64,000 nucleotides of DNA from G963556115 sp963675945 (lineage in GTDB: Bacteria; Planctomycetota; SZUA-567). Location: NCBI GenBank assembly GCA_963675945.1, contig OY780932.1, positions 3,100,001 to 3,164,000 on the forward strand, written 5' to 3'. Made by a program: the position numbers and the translations under genes. The notes beneath the pieces are model-generated. The model was given only the letters and a program-made list of their open reading frames with translations, searched no databases and was not told the DNA's origin. Shown piece by piece: positions 1 to 9,153 of this stretch (its first letter is position 1; each line of letters begins with the position of its first letter).

Positions 1-697
1 ATACCAAGTTTACATTGGGCTTGATGCAGAGTCCGTGGTTGATCCAGATTGAATACACCCAGATAGTCGCCCAGGACGAGGTCTCTCCCGCATATACACT
101 CTCAAGCATCCCCTCCCAATATCTGCGCATGTGTTCATGCGGCAAGACCGTTGCAAGCAGATTATTCTCCTTGAACTCCGGGTAATGCCGCATATCCCGG
201 TCATAAAGGCTCCAAGCACGTCTCCAGGTGGCCCACCCCCAACAGTCAGCCCGAGTAGAGAAATAATAGTCCGCCTTACCACGCCGAATTCCATTCTGAA
301 AATTTGTCCCGGATACCGACATAATTCTGATGTCAAACCGATAACGCTCCAGAAGTTCCGCGCAATACGCAAAGAAACTCGGCTCAGCCAGGCAGTCCTC
401 TTCCAGAATAATCCCCTCTTCCACCTGCTCAAAGAACCAGGTAATTGCAGAAGAGACCGCGTTACGGCAACCAAGATTTTTATCCCGAAAGAGCGTCTTA
501 ACCTCACACTCCCAATCTATCATATCCAGCACCGCCTGCCTAGTCTCTACACAACGTTCATGCTCCTCGTGAGTACGTCCACCATCGCCAGCAATAAAGA
601 GTTGTAGCGGCTTAACATCACGAATAGCGGTAAAAGCTCTCTGCGTAACCTCTTTCCTACGGAAGATTAAAAATAATACAGGGATATTAAATGACAT
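1..697 (-). CDS. GT-A type glycosyltransferase, 3' end cut by window edge
   Basis: About 232 N-terminal residues are present, and the 3' end lies beyond the left edge. The protein starts MSFNIPVLFLIFRRKEVTQR, a first beta strand typical of nucleotide-diphospho-sugar transferases. It has an acidic EEDC motif near residue 96, where this family carries its metal-binding EDD/DxD, and a Trp-rich stretch WGWATWRRAW near residue 150. It probably transfers a sugar during surface glycan assembly, in keeping with the glycosyltransferases that follow. Donor and acceptor cannot be read from the sequence. An overlapping frame on the same strand is open for about 165 codons but gives a low-complexity Arg/Ser/Cys-rich product and is a shadow. 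Confidence 0.75.
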   Translation of the reverse strand, partial: MSFNIPVLFLIFRRKEVTQRAFTAIRDVKPLQLFIAGDGGRTHEEHERCVETRQAVLDMIDWECEVKTLFRDKNLGCRNAVSSAITWFFEQVEEGIILEEDCLAEPSFFAYCAELLERYRFDIRIMSVSGTNFQNGIRRGKADYYFSTRADCWGWATWRRAWSLYDRDMRHYPEFKENNLLATVLPHEHMRRYWEGMLESVYAGETSSWATIWVYSIWINHGLCIKPNVNLV

Positions 698-723
698 TAT
701 TATACCTTGATTTCAGCAGATAA

Positions 724-2211
724 TCAGCAGTTATCCGGCTTGAGTCGTTTCAGAATACTCGCCTTCTGCTTATAATAGAAGCGTTTTATCTTCCCTAGCA
801 GTGGCAAAAACTTATGCGATTTATTGAGATCAACTCCCATAAATGTCCCCTCAAATAACCCAGTCGGCTTATAATATATGAAATCTTCGCCATATGTTGC
901 TAGGCAATACCCATATTTCAAGGCATTCTCCTGCGGTTTAGGAGGTAACTCCTTGTTCTTCAATAATCCGATAAATTCGTCCATATCTTGTGGCTTATAA
1001 GCGACGTCCAAATCCTCATATAACGCCGGACCGAGTAGAATAGACGGTTTATTTAAAAATACCGCTTCTACTCCCACTGTAGTCGATAATGACGCTACAG
1101 CTACATCCGCGCGCTTCAGCAATTCGTAAGTATCAATTTTCTCTTCAGGCATAATCAGAGTCAAATTTGGCGGACAATCACCTTTAAGTTTAATCAAATT
1201 ATCCAGCTGTTCCCCTGGATTAAGCGCAATGTTTGGATGACATCTAAGAGTGAAGTGGTACTCAGTTCTAGCTTTGAACGTTTCGCATAACTCCTTCAGC
1301 ACTGTTACTTCATCACTAAAGCAAGGGACAGGAGCCAGAGTACTATGAATGCAGGCTTCATGAAAACTGCTGTTAAAGATAACAATATTATACCTACTCT
1401 TATCAAAACCCACTGGCAGTTTTGCCGCCTCCTGCCCTTCAACAAATGAGATCCAACCGCCACCACTGCCATTGATTTTGGCCTCAAACCACTTTCTACC
1501 AATTTCGAACATCTCAGCAGAAGAGACATCTCGTTTCAAAGCACTATTGATATATATGTCTTTTTTAACATTCAAATCGTTGAGCAAAGAATTCTTAAAG
1601 TATATATATTTATTGAAATTAGCACCTCGATCATGAACATAAAAAGATATAGCATTATCCCGGCAATATGTCAAGACAGGATGATACTCAGGAAATCTTC
1701 CACTGAAAAAATAAACTTGATCAAAACCAATTAAATTATGCAATTCAATAAATTTATTCAAGACATTAATACTATTTATCAAACTTAAACGTATATACTC
1801 ATCTGGCATCTCAGTCACATCGTCTGTCTGCATACTCTTTAAATTCTTATAAGTTCGAACAATGCTATCACCAATATTGACGCCCAAATACTCCACCCGA
1901 CTAAGATCCTGAAAAGAGGTGTATTTTATATCCACAAAATCCGGATAAGTTATCATACCGCCAAGAGTAAAACATTTTTCAATAGAAAGGCCTATTAATT
2001 CAACCCCTTTATAGTATTTTGCCTGACAATACTCACAGAGCATTGCATCACTATTATTAGCCGCGACGGCACAGTTTTTATTGAGCTCCGCGGCACAAAA
2101 TAAAGAATAAACATCATTGCCATCAAGTCTATATTTATACATCAACTCTAATTCTGTTTCATAATGAGTATTAAACGCACAATTAAAGTTAATAAATAAA
2201 CACTTCTTCAT
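724..2211 (-). CDS. Capsule-type GT-B glycosyltransferase with four-cysteine module (copy 1)
   Basis: This 495-residue protein begins MKKCLFINFN. That ATG is preferred over an in-frame upstream codon at 2259 because AAAGGT sits just upstream and the paralogue at 2383 starts the same way. The N-terminal part carries conserved ETELELM and LDGN blocks, then a C-x7-C-x11-C-x2-C cysteine set near residues 40-65 that could bind zinc. The C-terminal half resembles capsule (KpsS/LipB-like) and CDP-glycerol transferase GT-B proteins: a YELLKRADVAVASLS block, then GVEAVFLNKPSILLGPALYE. It probably acts at the cytoplasmic membrane in capsule or surface-glycan assembly. It is divergent from its paralogue across a 171-bp gap. 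Substrate unknown. Confidence 0.7.
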   Translation of the reverse strand: MKKCLFINFNCAFNTHYETELELMYKYRLDGNDVYSLFCAAELNKNCAVAANNSDAMLCEYCQAKYYKGVELIGLSIEKCFTLGGMITYPDFVDIKYTSFQDLSRVEYLGVNIGDSIVRTYKNLKSMQTDDVTEMPDEYIRLSLINSINVLNKFIELHNLIGFDQVYFFSGRFPEYHPVLTYCRDNAISFYVHDRGANFNKYIYFKNSLLNDLNVKKDIYINSALKRDVSSAEMFEIGRKWFEAKINGSGGGWISFVEGQEAAKLPVGFDKSRYNIVIFNSSFHEACIHSTLAPVPCFSDEVTVLKELCETFKARTEYHFTLRCHPNIALNPGEQLDNLIKLKGDCPPNLTLIMPEEKIDTYELLKRADVAVASLSTTVGVEAVFLNKPSILLGPALYEDLDVAYKPQDMDEFIGLLKNKELPPKPQENALKYGYCLATYGEDFIYYKPTGLFEGTFMGVDLNKSHKFLPLLGKIKRFYYKQKASILKRLKPDNC

Positions 2212-2382
2212 TATAGCGTAACCTTTATACAGCACAAAATAAGTTTTAATATATTGCATATCATTGGCAACTATTTATAATATGCATTAAACTAACTATT
2301 AAATAGTATTTATTAGATTTTATTGTAAACAAACAATTATAGCAAACATAATAACTTAATCAATGGGATACAGGATTCAGGT

Positions 2383-3816
2383 ATGAAAAAGGTACTCTTT
2401 GTCAATTTTAACTGTTATTGGAATCCTAATTTTGAAACTGAGTTAGAATTAATGCATCAGCATCAACTTGATGGTAATAAAGTATATTCTTTATATTGCC
2501 AGGGGGAATTGATGCAACGCTGCGCTTCCGCCTTATTTAGCCCCACCAAAAAAAAATTCTGCAAACGGTGCCAAAAAAGGTACAAACTTGGCTGTAAGAT
2601 TATAAATCTACCCAAACATAATAGGCTCTGCCTACAGACACCAACATCATACCCAGATTATGTCACTGCAAAGTACTCAACAATGGGTGAGGTCAGAGCA
2701 TTAGAGTATGATGGCATCAATATCGGTCTGAGTATGTTTGAAAACATCATGCTAGTCAACCGTTCTGAAACACTGGATCTTACGGAAATTAAGTACGAAC
2801 TCACTACGGCGTTGAAAATTAGTTATATTGTGTATTCAAATTTCAAAAGACTTTGCGAAGAATTAAACCCAGATGCCGTCTATGTCTTCAACGGCAAACA
2901 TCAGGAATATGAGCCTTTGCTCAGCTATTGCGATAAGCATAACATTGATTACTATTTCCACGAACGAGGGGCCAATCCCGGCAAGTATGTTCTAGCCAAA
3001 AATAAACGTTGGCATGATCATAACGACACTACAGATATTTTTATACATCAATATGGCGACAGCTACACCCAGGCTGATCAGAGCATTGGAATCAAATGGT
3101 TCGAGGATAAACGTGAAGGCATTGACAAGCAATGGCTTTCTTTTACTGAATCTCAAAAACGCCAACTCTTGCCCCCCGGTTTTGACTCAAAAAAGAAGAA
3201 TATAACCTTCTTCAATTCATCATTCTGGGAGATAGTAAACTATGAATCACGCAGACCTAGCAGAGAATTCATCGATGAAGTAGGACTGCTTGAGCGCGTT
3301 TGCCACGAATTCCGCACCGACAAAAACGTACATATATACTTGCGGGTTCACCCTCACCTCAGTTGGGAACCAACAGACCAACTTGCTAAAATTATGGAGT
3401 TCAAAAAGGCTGCGCCCGAGAATATCACCATACTTGACCCTGATGACAAAATCGATTCTTATGAATTATTACTGCGATCAGACATCATAGTTGTCCCTTG
3501 GGGATCGACAATTGGGGTTGAAGCCTGTTTCTGGGGAAAACCCTGCATTCTTCTGGCTCCTGCATTATACGAAACACTTGATGTCTGCTATAAACCAGCA
3601 AATATGGACGAGTTCCTTGCCCTACTACATTCTGACAAGCTCGAACCCAAGCCCAAAGAAAACAGCTATAAATATGGCTATATCTGGAGCACCTTCGGAG
3701 AAGATTACAAGTACTATAAAGCCAAAGATTTATTCGAAGGCGAATTTTTAGGAGTAAACATCAAAAATCAAATCAAGCTTAAAAATAAAATTAAGGCGCT
3801 TCTAGGGATTAAGTAG
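2383..3816 (+). CDS. Capsule-type GT-B glycosyltransferase with four-cysteine module (copy 2)
   Basis: This 477-residue protein is an obvious paralogue of the divergent gene at 724-2211. Both share the MKKxLFxNFNC start, the ETELELM and LDGN blocks, the C-x7-C-x12-C-x2-C cysteine pattern, a HERGAN/HDRGAN motif near residue 195, and the C-terminal block STIGVEACFWGKPCILLAPA. The last block matches nucleotide-sugar-binding GT-B domains of capsule glycosyltransferases. AGGATTCAGGT lies just before the ATG. It is the only plus-strand gene in the first 24 kb. It probably transfers a sugar to a related acceptor. The two copies may use different donors, but nothing in the sequence settles that. Confidence 0.7.
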   Translation: MKKVLFVNFNCYWNPNFETELELMHQHQLDGNKVYSLYCQGELMQRCASALFSPTKKKFCKRCQKRYKLGCKIINLPKHNRLCLQTPTSYPDYVTAKYSTMGEVRALEYDGINIGLSMFENIMLVNRSETLDLTEIKYELTTALKISYIVYSNFKRLCEELNPDAVYVFNGKHQEYEPLLSYCDKHNIDYYFHERGANPGKYVLAKNKRWHDHNDTTDIFIHQYGDSYTQADQSIGIKWFEDKREGIDKQWLSFTESQKRQLLPPGFDSKKKNITFFNSSFWEIVNYESRRPSREFIDEVGLLERVCHEFRTDKNVHIYLRVHPHLSWEPTDQLAKIMEFKKAAPENITILDPDDKIDSYELLLRSDIIVVPWGSTIGVEACFWGKPCILLAPALYETLDVCYKPANMDEFLALLHSDKLEPKPKENSYKYGYIWSTFGEDYKYYKAKDLFEGEFLGVNIKNQIKLKNKIKALLGIK

Positions 3817-4306
3817 TGCTTGCAGTGTCCTAAAATTAATAGGAACTAATTTACATTTTCTATGCGACTAGCTCACTTCGTGTTTTTCTAATATTTGCCT
3901 GAGCAGAGATACCCTAAATTCATCTAACGTCAATAATGGATAAAGAAATAAGATAATTGTTTAAAATGGATATTTCCGATAAAATTTAGTGACACAGTAT
4001 TCAAGAAGAATCAACAGTGAAGAAATCGTAAACAGCTGAGTTTACGACCTATCCTAAAGAACCGAGATTTATAATCTTGACTATGCCTCGCTCCATGCAA
4101 TCGGAAGCAATAAATTCTGTGATGAAACCTATTATGGTACAGTGAGAAGACAATTATAATAAATGGCTTTCTCTTGAAGGACGTCATACGATAAGCGTGC
4201 CTCCGCAAAGGGGCTAAAAGACCAAACGAAGTCCTTATTATAAAAATTAATCTGATAATATTTCAAGGGACATCTTGCTGAGATTCCCCAAATAAAGAGA
4301 CTATTG
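3817..4306. other. Intergenic, no gene recognised
   Basis: This 490-bp AT-rich gap lies between the converging ends of a glycosyltransferase and a methyltransferase. Short open frames on both strands look random. A stretch around 4190-4255 read on the plus strand faintly recalls the IPPRxGAK block of IS5-type transposases but is broken by stops, and I could not confirm it. No convincing terminator is visible. Confidence 0.4.
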
Positions 4307-5209
4307 TTATTGTTTATTTACCGCTTCGACAACAAAAGCAGAACACAAGAACAGACCTCGCCAATCTGTAGAATCATGTTCTAGAAGAAGCGCTTCATTT
4401 CTATACAATACCTTATTCTCATCTTCCAAATATGGCATTGCCGGATGGTAATGATACCATTTGAGCTCTATATCTGTATAACCAAGCTCTTTGAACATTT
4501 TCTGGACTTCAAAGGGATTATGAAATTTCGATAAGATAGCATCATACCCAGGAGATTTGTTGTCTTCTGAAAGGAGACGAGGGGTTGGAAGGTTCATCTC
4601 TACTCTTTTGCAAAGTTCCTTGGCAACAATATCCTTGAGCTCCGAAGATACTCCAGCCAAAAGATCATCTAGTATAAACTCTGCGGTATAGCGGTTGAAA
4701 GTGAATAATGAGAACAGTTTGTTTCTGAATTCAACAAAGACGCTGCCTCCTGGCTTAACGATGGATGACATGTTTTTTAAAACTAGAATATCATTTTTCA
4801 CATGTGGCATTACGCCCATAGCCATCAGTGCATCAAAGCGTCCTTCTTTCAAAGCAGGTGTTATTGTGTTAAAATCCTGAATATCTCCCCAGAATATCTG
4901 TTCTGGGTTCATTTCATTTTTCTTCATAGTTGTTTTAGAAGCTTCCACCATATTTTGAGAGATATCAACACCCCAGATATCAATTCCTGCTTTACCTAGA
5001 GTCAATAGAGGTGTGCCTTCGCCTACACCTATCTCAATGACTTTCCGGATATTTTTAGCGATAAAAGACTGTAATAAAAGCTGGAGTCGGAAATAATTAG
5101 CAGGGTATTCCCTAGTTATATCTAGAAGATTTTCTCTGCTATACTGCTTATTATAATTCTTCGAAACACTGTTATAATGTTCTGCTATACTATTGGTTGA
5201 GTTTTTCAT
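4307..5209 (-). CDS. Class I SAM-dependent methyltransferase
   Basis: The 300-residue protein has motif I VIEIGVGEGTPLL near residue 58, the acidic end of strand 2 in WGVDISQNMVEAS, and a post-motif FDALMAMGVMPHVKND, which together define the Rossmann fold that binds S-adenosylmethionine. KPGGSVFVEFRNK fits strand 5. The acceptor is unknown. Its position among glycosyltransferases suggests methylation of a sugar or glycan intermediate in the cytoplasm. It stands alone on the minus strand, with decayed DNA upstream (5301-6126), so it may be a survivor of a larger cluster that has been rearranged. Confidence 0.75.
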   Translation of the reverse strand: MKNSTNSIAEHYNSVSKNYNKQYSRENLLDITREYPANYFRLQLLLQSFIAKNIRKVIEIGVGEGTPLLTLGKAGIDIWGVDISQNMVEASKTTMKKNEMNPEQIFWGDIQDFNTITPALKEGRFDALMAMGVMPHVKNDILVLKNMSSIVKPGGSVFVEFRNKLFSLFTFNRYTAEFILDDLLAGVSSELKDIVAKELCKRVEMNLPTPRLLSEDNKSPGYDAILSKFHNPFEVQKMFKELGYTDIELKWYHYHPAMPYLEDENKVLYRNEALLLEHDSTDWRGLFLCSAFVVEAVNKQ

Positions 5210-5300
5210 AATATACTCTCATAATATAAATGTAAAAAAGATGTTGGATGCTTTTATTTTTGATATATATGACTTACGGAGAATAATTTAAGGATCATGA

Positions 5301-5555
5301 CTAGATAAAAGGATACGCTTATAGCTCTCTTAGTAATAATTTATGCAAATCATCATCTCTATGATTAAAACGAAATTCGCATCCTTTTACGTGCAAATAA
5401 TAAGTCTATTTACGAATATGTGTAATTTGCCTAATCTGGTTTTAGTTATAGACCAAAAGTTTTCAATACAATTAATATGTTTTTTGCCTTTCGCAAATTC
5501 ATTATTAGAATGGTTCCGAGTATCAAGATACACCGTAATCCACTTCAAGAATGAT
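5301..5555 (-). pseudogene. IS1595-family (ISXO2-like) transposase remnant
   Basis: Reading the minus strand from about 5545 downward gives NNEFAKGKKHINCIENFWS, followed after KTRLGKLH by a frameshift and then YYLHVKGCEFRFNHRDDDLH and KLLLREL. This order matches the C-terminal end of IS1595-type transposases, with its HINGIESFWS signature, an FYLHLKECEFRFNHR-like block and a final LLK/RxL helix. A stop (TAG at 5301-5303) falls where such proteins normally end. The N-terminal half, including the zinc ribbon and earlier catalytic residues, was not found, and stops and a frameshift interrupt what remains. It is a dead insertion-sequence fragment. No terminal inverted repeats were recognised. Confidence 0.75.
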
Positions 5556-5937
5556 TAAATTGTATTATCCATATTCACTTCTCCAATAAGACATTATAGG
5601 AATTATTGAGATGTAGTCTATAAATCATACAACTTAATCGATGTTTTTATCCTTATTTGTAAAAGGTAAATAATATTCTGCAATAACCAGAAAATGATAA
5701 TTTTGATTCACCAATTTCTAATACTGCTACTTAGTGCAATTTCTCAATATTCAAAATAATTATCTATAATAAGAAGTTTAATTAGAAAATCAATAGTGAA
5801 GTAACATAAGTTCGCAGTGTCAAGGAAGTAAATAATACAGTATAAAAAATTTCGGCCCGTAATTTTGCTACGGTTTACGAGCTGCGCTCAATTAAAACTG
5901 TTTAAATCCACCTTAAATTAATCTTGTTTTTATATGG

Positions 5938-6126
5938 GAAATAAGACCTCTTTGCTGTACTTTACCTAACAGTAGTCGCTAGTCATCTTATTATTTTTTT
6001 ATAGGCACTGCACAATATCTGTTGACCTTCCTGCTGCAAAGAACATACATCAACTCTAATTCGGTCTCAAAATGAGTATTAAATGCAAAATTGAAAATAA
6101 TAAATAAAAACAACTAAATCTTCCAT
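5938..6126 (-). pseudogene. Decayed 5' fragment of a third four-cysteine glycosyltransferase
   Basis: The minus strand here aligns by eye with the first 70 or so codons of the gene at 724-2211. The near-identical part codes for FNTH(Y/F)ETELELMY. After an internal deletion come LCSRKVNRYCAV, keeping the C-x7-C spacing, and SDYC-VKYSKEV, matching CEYCQAKYYKGV. Frameshifts and stops (for example TAG where the intact copy reads Gln) show that it is not translated as a unit. The rest of the gene is absent. It lies just downstream of the gene at 6157-7566, so three copies of this family once existed in the island. Confidence 0.7.
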
Positions 6127-6156
6127 TAATATGCACTCAACAATCAACATAACCAG

Positions 6157-7566
6157 TTACTGCTTACGCGGCTCCAGAAGATGAACAATACTGTCAACAC
6201 TTCTCTGCACATACTCCTGATACCTACGTTTTTTCTCTTCAGGATCCACATCCATCACTCTCTTCTTCTCTCCACTTTTCGAAACCAGATGCTGAAGATT
6301 ATCCCGATACGAGTTTTCAACCCGGGCAGCATCATAATCTTTTATGCATCTCTGCATGACATAATTATAATCTGCCTCAAGGATATCTAAATCTATACTA
6401 TAGTCAGCAATTTCATCATATTGCAATTCCTTGGAGTACATGAAGACACCCTCAAAGTTCCTGTACCATGCATATCCGAAAATCAGTACCGGCTTACACA
6501 ACCTGATAGCCTCCCAGCCAATTGTACCTTCAATAGTCGCGGAAAATATAGAATTATTAATCAAATCATAAGTATTAGTTCCATATGGAACCAACTGCAC
6601 CTTATCTATTCTGCTAAGCCGATCAAACCAAAGCTTCTCTCTCATTACATACGATTGCTTAGGGTTCTCCTTAACACATATTACAACATCATCCGGCAAC
6701 ATTTCAGAAATCCGCTCAATAGCAAGAAGCTGATCAGAATAGTCTCCCCCCAAAGGAAAGATAGTTACTTCAGGCTGAAAGTGAAGCCCAAAATATACGT
6801 ATTTTCTTGTCAGATCCAGATCATTAACAGTAATCTTATTCAGCCTTTTCTTATAATCACGCTTCAAATTCCAGTGCCGTATAATTCTAGCAACATCCAT
6901 CAGAAATGATCTCGGGCTCTGATGCTTAAATAGTTCCCTACAGAATCGAGTATAAGTAAATTCAAGTCTATCATCAAAGATAAGCTCCGGCGCCATATAC
7001 CATGGCTGTTTTACTTCCGGCAACTTAATTGCTTCAGGTTCATACTGCACTACCGCAAAGTCAAACAGACCATGATCTTCAATTCCAGTGAAATAAGCAG
7101 CATGCTCCAAAACCTCATTTGTGCCAATGACTGTAAATAAGCCTAGTTTTTTTGCAACTCTATATAATACGAAATCCAATTGTTCATGAGGTGTGCTCTC
7201 ACATAAAAAGGCATCTATTTCATTATTGATAATAAAATAATAAGCATAGCGAATAAATATCCGAACCTTATTCTCATAATCTCCCAAAGTCATTTCATCT
7301 CTGAAATATACAGAAAATCGGGCAAAAGTCTTTGACATATCGAGAAAATTCTCAAAAAAAATCTGATCAATTACTTCTTCGTGATCTTTGGTACAACTCT
7401 TATTGGGAAATCTTGCCTCATCATTATCCAGAAGTAAATCATCCGAGTTGTAGTCTGCTCCGCCACCATTACCAAAACGGATAATATTACAACCTGTTCT
7501 CACTTTAAGCTCGTTTATAATTTCTATATGCTTATCAAATCCCCAAACACAAATGTTCCGTATCAA
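6157..7566 (-). CDS. Capsule polysaccharide synthesis-like protein (putative GT-B)
   Basis: The 469-residue protein starts at a TTG preceded by a strong AGGGGGGT ribosome-binding site; no ATG is nearby. The first 140 residues contain a glycine-rich RFGNGGGADYN segment. The C-terminal half has a conserved VVICVKENPKQSY block and TIEGTIGWEAIRLCKPVLIFG, which recall capsule synthesis (KpsS/LipB-type) transferases, where a Glu and a Gly-rich loop bind the nucleotide sugar. It probably acts in assembly or transfer of a surface polysaccharide. It is only distantly related to the pair at 724 and 2383 and lacks their cysteine module. Exact activity unknown. Confidence 0.6.
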   Translation of the reverse strand: MIRNICVWGFDKHIEIINELKVRTGCNIIRFGNGGGADYNSDDLLLDNDEARFPNKSCTKDHEEVIDQIFFENFLDMSKTFARFSVYFRDEMTLGDYENKVRIFIRYAYYFIINNEIDAFLCESTPHEQLDFVLYRVAKKLGLFTVIGTNEVLEHAAYFTGIEDHGLFDFAVVQYEPEAIKLPEVKQPWYMAPELIFDDRLEFTYTRFCRELFKHQSPRSFLMDVARIIRHWNLKRDYKKRLNKITVNDLDLTRKYVYFGLHFQPEVTIFPLGGDYSDQLLAIERISEMLPDDVVICVKENPKQSYVMREKLWFDRLSRIDKVQLVPYGTNTYDLINNSIFSATIEGTIGWEAIRLCKPVLIFGYAWYRNFEGVFMYSKELQYDEIADYSIDLDILEADYNYVMQRCIKDYDAARVENSYRDNLQHLVSKSGEKKRVMDVDPEEKKRRYQEYVQRSVDSIVHLLEPRKQ

Positions 7567-7692
7567 AATTACCCCCCTGTTTTAAAACATAATTTCAGCA
7601 TAGCAACATGAATGTTATAAACCGTCACCTTTGAATTTACTCTTATTGACCTATATTTAAATTCTTATTTATTAATAGATCTTGGATTAAGA

Positions 7693-9012
7693 TCAAGTCA
7701 ATCTTTTAAACCCTGAAATAGCCGGTTCTCCCAATAATTGAGACTCGACATTATTATTATCAAGACAACTCTTTAAAACAGCAAATACCTGATCAACCGC
7801 AATCAAATATTTTTGAACATTATCTTCCGTATGTGCCAACATCGCATAAAAATCAGTAGACGCGAGAAAATGAAGTTTGAGCATTTCTTGAACATACAAA
7901 GCTTTTAACTGCGAATGATTCTCATAATTAAAGGTAAAGTGACTCATTGGTTTAATACCAGCAACATCAATTTTCAAACCATGTTTATCAGCTAAAACAC
8001 GCCATCCATCCTGCACCATTAAACCAATACGAACAAGATGCTTTCCCGCGTTTTTATTACGGTGCTTACGAATAGTCGCAATGGCAGCAGTAAAACCAAC
8101 CCTCTCTGTCCAGTTAGTACTACTGATAAATGTATCCTGGGCTGCTGACATTACCCGCCCATTACCAATCACCGCTCCAATAGAATAACCATTGCCTATC
8201 GATTTTGAAAAAACCGCAATATCTGGGATCAAATCGTACAGCATATGCGCACCTGCAGAATTCATCCTAAAACCGGCAGATATTTCATCAATAATTAAAA
8301 CCGCCCCAATTCTATCAGCAATCTCCCGAACTTGTTGCAGAAAATTACCTTCTGGCTCAAAATTTCGTATCGGCTCCATAACAATAACCCCAAGCTCAGA
8401 ACCATGCTTTGAAACGATCCCTTCCAAATCCTCTATCGTATTATATCTAAATGGGAAAGCCGTGCCCTTCAATCCTGTCGGCACACCATTAGGGCTCAAT
8501 CCAGGAATCAAATGCTCCCCAAGCGCATTCTCAGTACCAACATTTGCTGCCAGATACCAATCATGCCAACCATGATACCCACAGAAAGCGACCTTATCTT
8601 TTCTAGTGTACGTCCTAGCAATACGTACGGCAACGGCCATAGACTCACCACCAGTGCGGGCAAATCGACACATCTCTGCCCACGGATGAATTTCACAAAG
8701 CAACTCGGCCAATTCCACCTCTTCCGGGCAATTAAGAGATGAAGCAACACCATTAGCAATAGCATTCTTCACCGCGGTATCAACATCCTCGTCAGCATAC
8801 CCGAGTACAGTAGCACCAATTCCGCCAATAGACATATCAGTGTACTCATTACCATCCAAATCCCAGACCTTAACACCTTTGGCTTTTGAAAAATACCCCG
8901 GCCACACACCCCAAGAGAACATATCTGGTCTTTTCGATAATAACTGACATAGCCCAGGTATTCTTTTTTTTGCTTTTTCTTGCATTGCAAGTGATTGCAT
9001 TAATTTTCCCAT
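7693..9012 (-). CDS. Class III PLP aminotransferase, glutamate-1-semialdehyde aminomutase-like
   Basis: The 439-residue protein has the class III aminotransferase layout: substrate-side GGESMAVAVRIAR near residue 118, CGYHGWHDWY near 143, IDEISAGFRM near 243 with the Asp that contacts the PLP pyridine, and the PLP lysine in FSKSIGNGYSIGA near 270. AAAGGTG stands five bases before the ATG. Such enzymes in glycan clusters move an amino group onto a keto-sugar or a small acid. Here it may stand in for the missing PseC-type aminotransferase of the nonulosonate pathway, or make an amino-acid building block for the acyl cassette. Neither is proven. It is separated from the main operon by about 550 bp. 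Confidence 0.75.
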   Translation of the reverse strand: MGKLMQSLAMQEKAKKRIPGLCQLLSKRPDMFSWGVWPGYFSKAKGVKVWDLDGNEYTDMSIGGIGATVLGYADEDVDTAVKNAIANGVASSLNCPEEVELAELLCEIHPWAEMCRFARTGGESMAVAVRIARTYTRKDKVAFCGYHGWHDWYLAANVGTENALGEHLIPGLSPNGVPTGLKGTAFPFRYNTIEDLEGIVSKHGSELGVIVMEPIRNFEPEGNFLQQVREIADRIGAVLIIDEISAGFRMNSAGAHMLYDLIPDIAVFSKSIGNGYSIGAVIGNGRVMSAAQDTFISSTNWTERVGFTAAIATIRKHRNKNAGKHLVRIGLMVQDGWRVLADKHGLKIDVAGIKPMSHFTFNYENHSQLKALYVQEMLKLHFLASTDFYAMLAHTEDNVQKYLIAVDQVFAVLKSCLDNNNVESQLLGEPAISGFKRLT

Positions 9013-9033
9013 GATTCACCTTTATTATAATAT

Positions 9034-9153
9034 CTAAGAATAAGCGCATCTTTTATCTATTTGTAAAAAGGTTGCGTCTATCTCCTCATTTGGATCTTTA
9101 CGTTTCTCAATACCAAAAGCCGTTGAAAATTTATTATAACCTTCAAAGTACAT
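9034..9153 (-). CDS. Small ORF or gene remnant, 39 codons
   Basis: An ATG-initiated frame codes for a charged peptide beginning MYFEGYNKFSTAFGIEKR and ending DKRCAYS. It stops 21 bp before the class III aminotransferase start. Its composition (balanced Lys/Glu/Asp, few rare residues) looks more like real protein than random AT-rich sequence, and a stop codon lies just upstream of its ATG in the same frame. I see no ribosome-binding site. It is either a short leader cistron or the surviving 3' end of a lost gene. Family not recognised. Confidence 0.3.
   Translation of the reverse strand: MYFEGYNKFSTAFGIEKRKDPNEEIDATFLQIDKRCAYS

Noticed and set aside
10..607. Two open frames, one on each strand, at the left edge
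   Set aside because: Both shadow the glycosyltransferase read from 697 to the edge, which has a proper family fold.
4011..4255. Possible IS5-type transposase scrap or small ORF between glycosyltransferase and methyltransferase
   Set aside because: Only a faint IPPRxGAK-like block in a frame full of stops; the minus-strand frame is Arg/His/Phe-rich and has no ribosome-binding site.
5343..5558. Plus-strand open frame of 71 codons
   Set aside because: It is the antisense of the IS1595 transposase remnant.
3827..5822. Matching GCAGTGTC words at 3827 and 5815 as possible ends of a mobile element
   Set aside because: They are in the same orientation and short, with no target duplication seen, so they are not evidence of IS ends.
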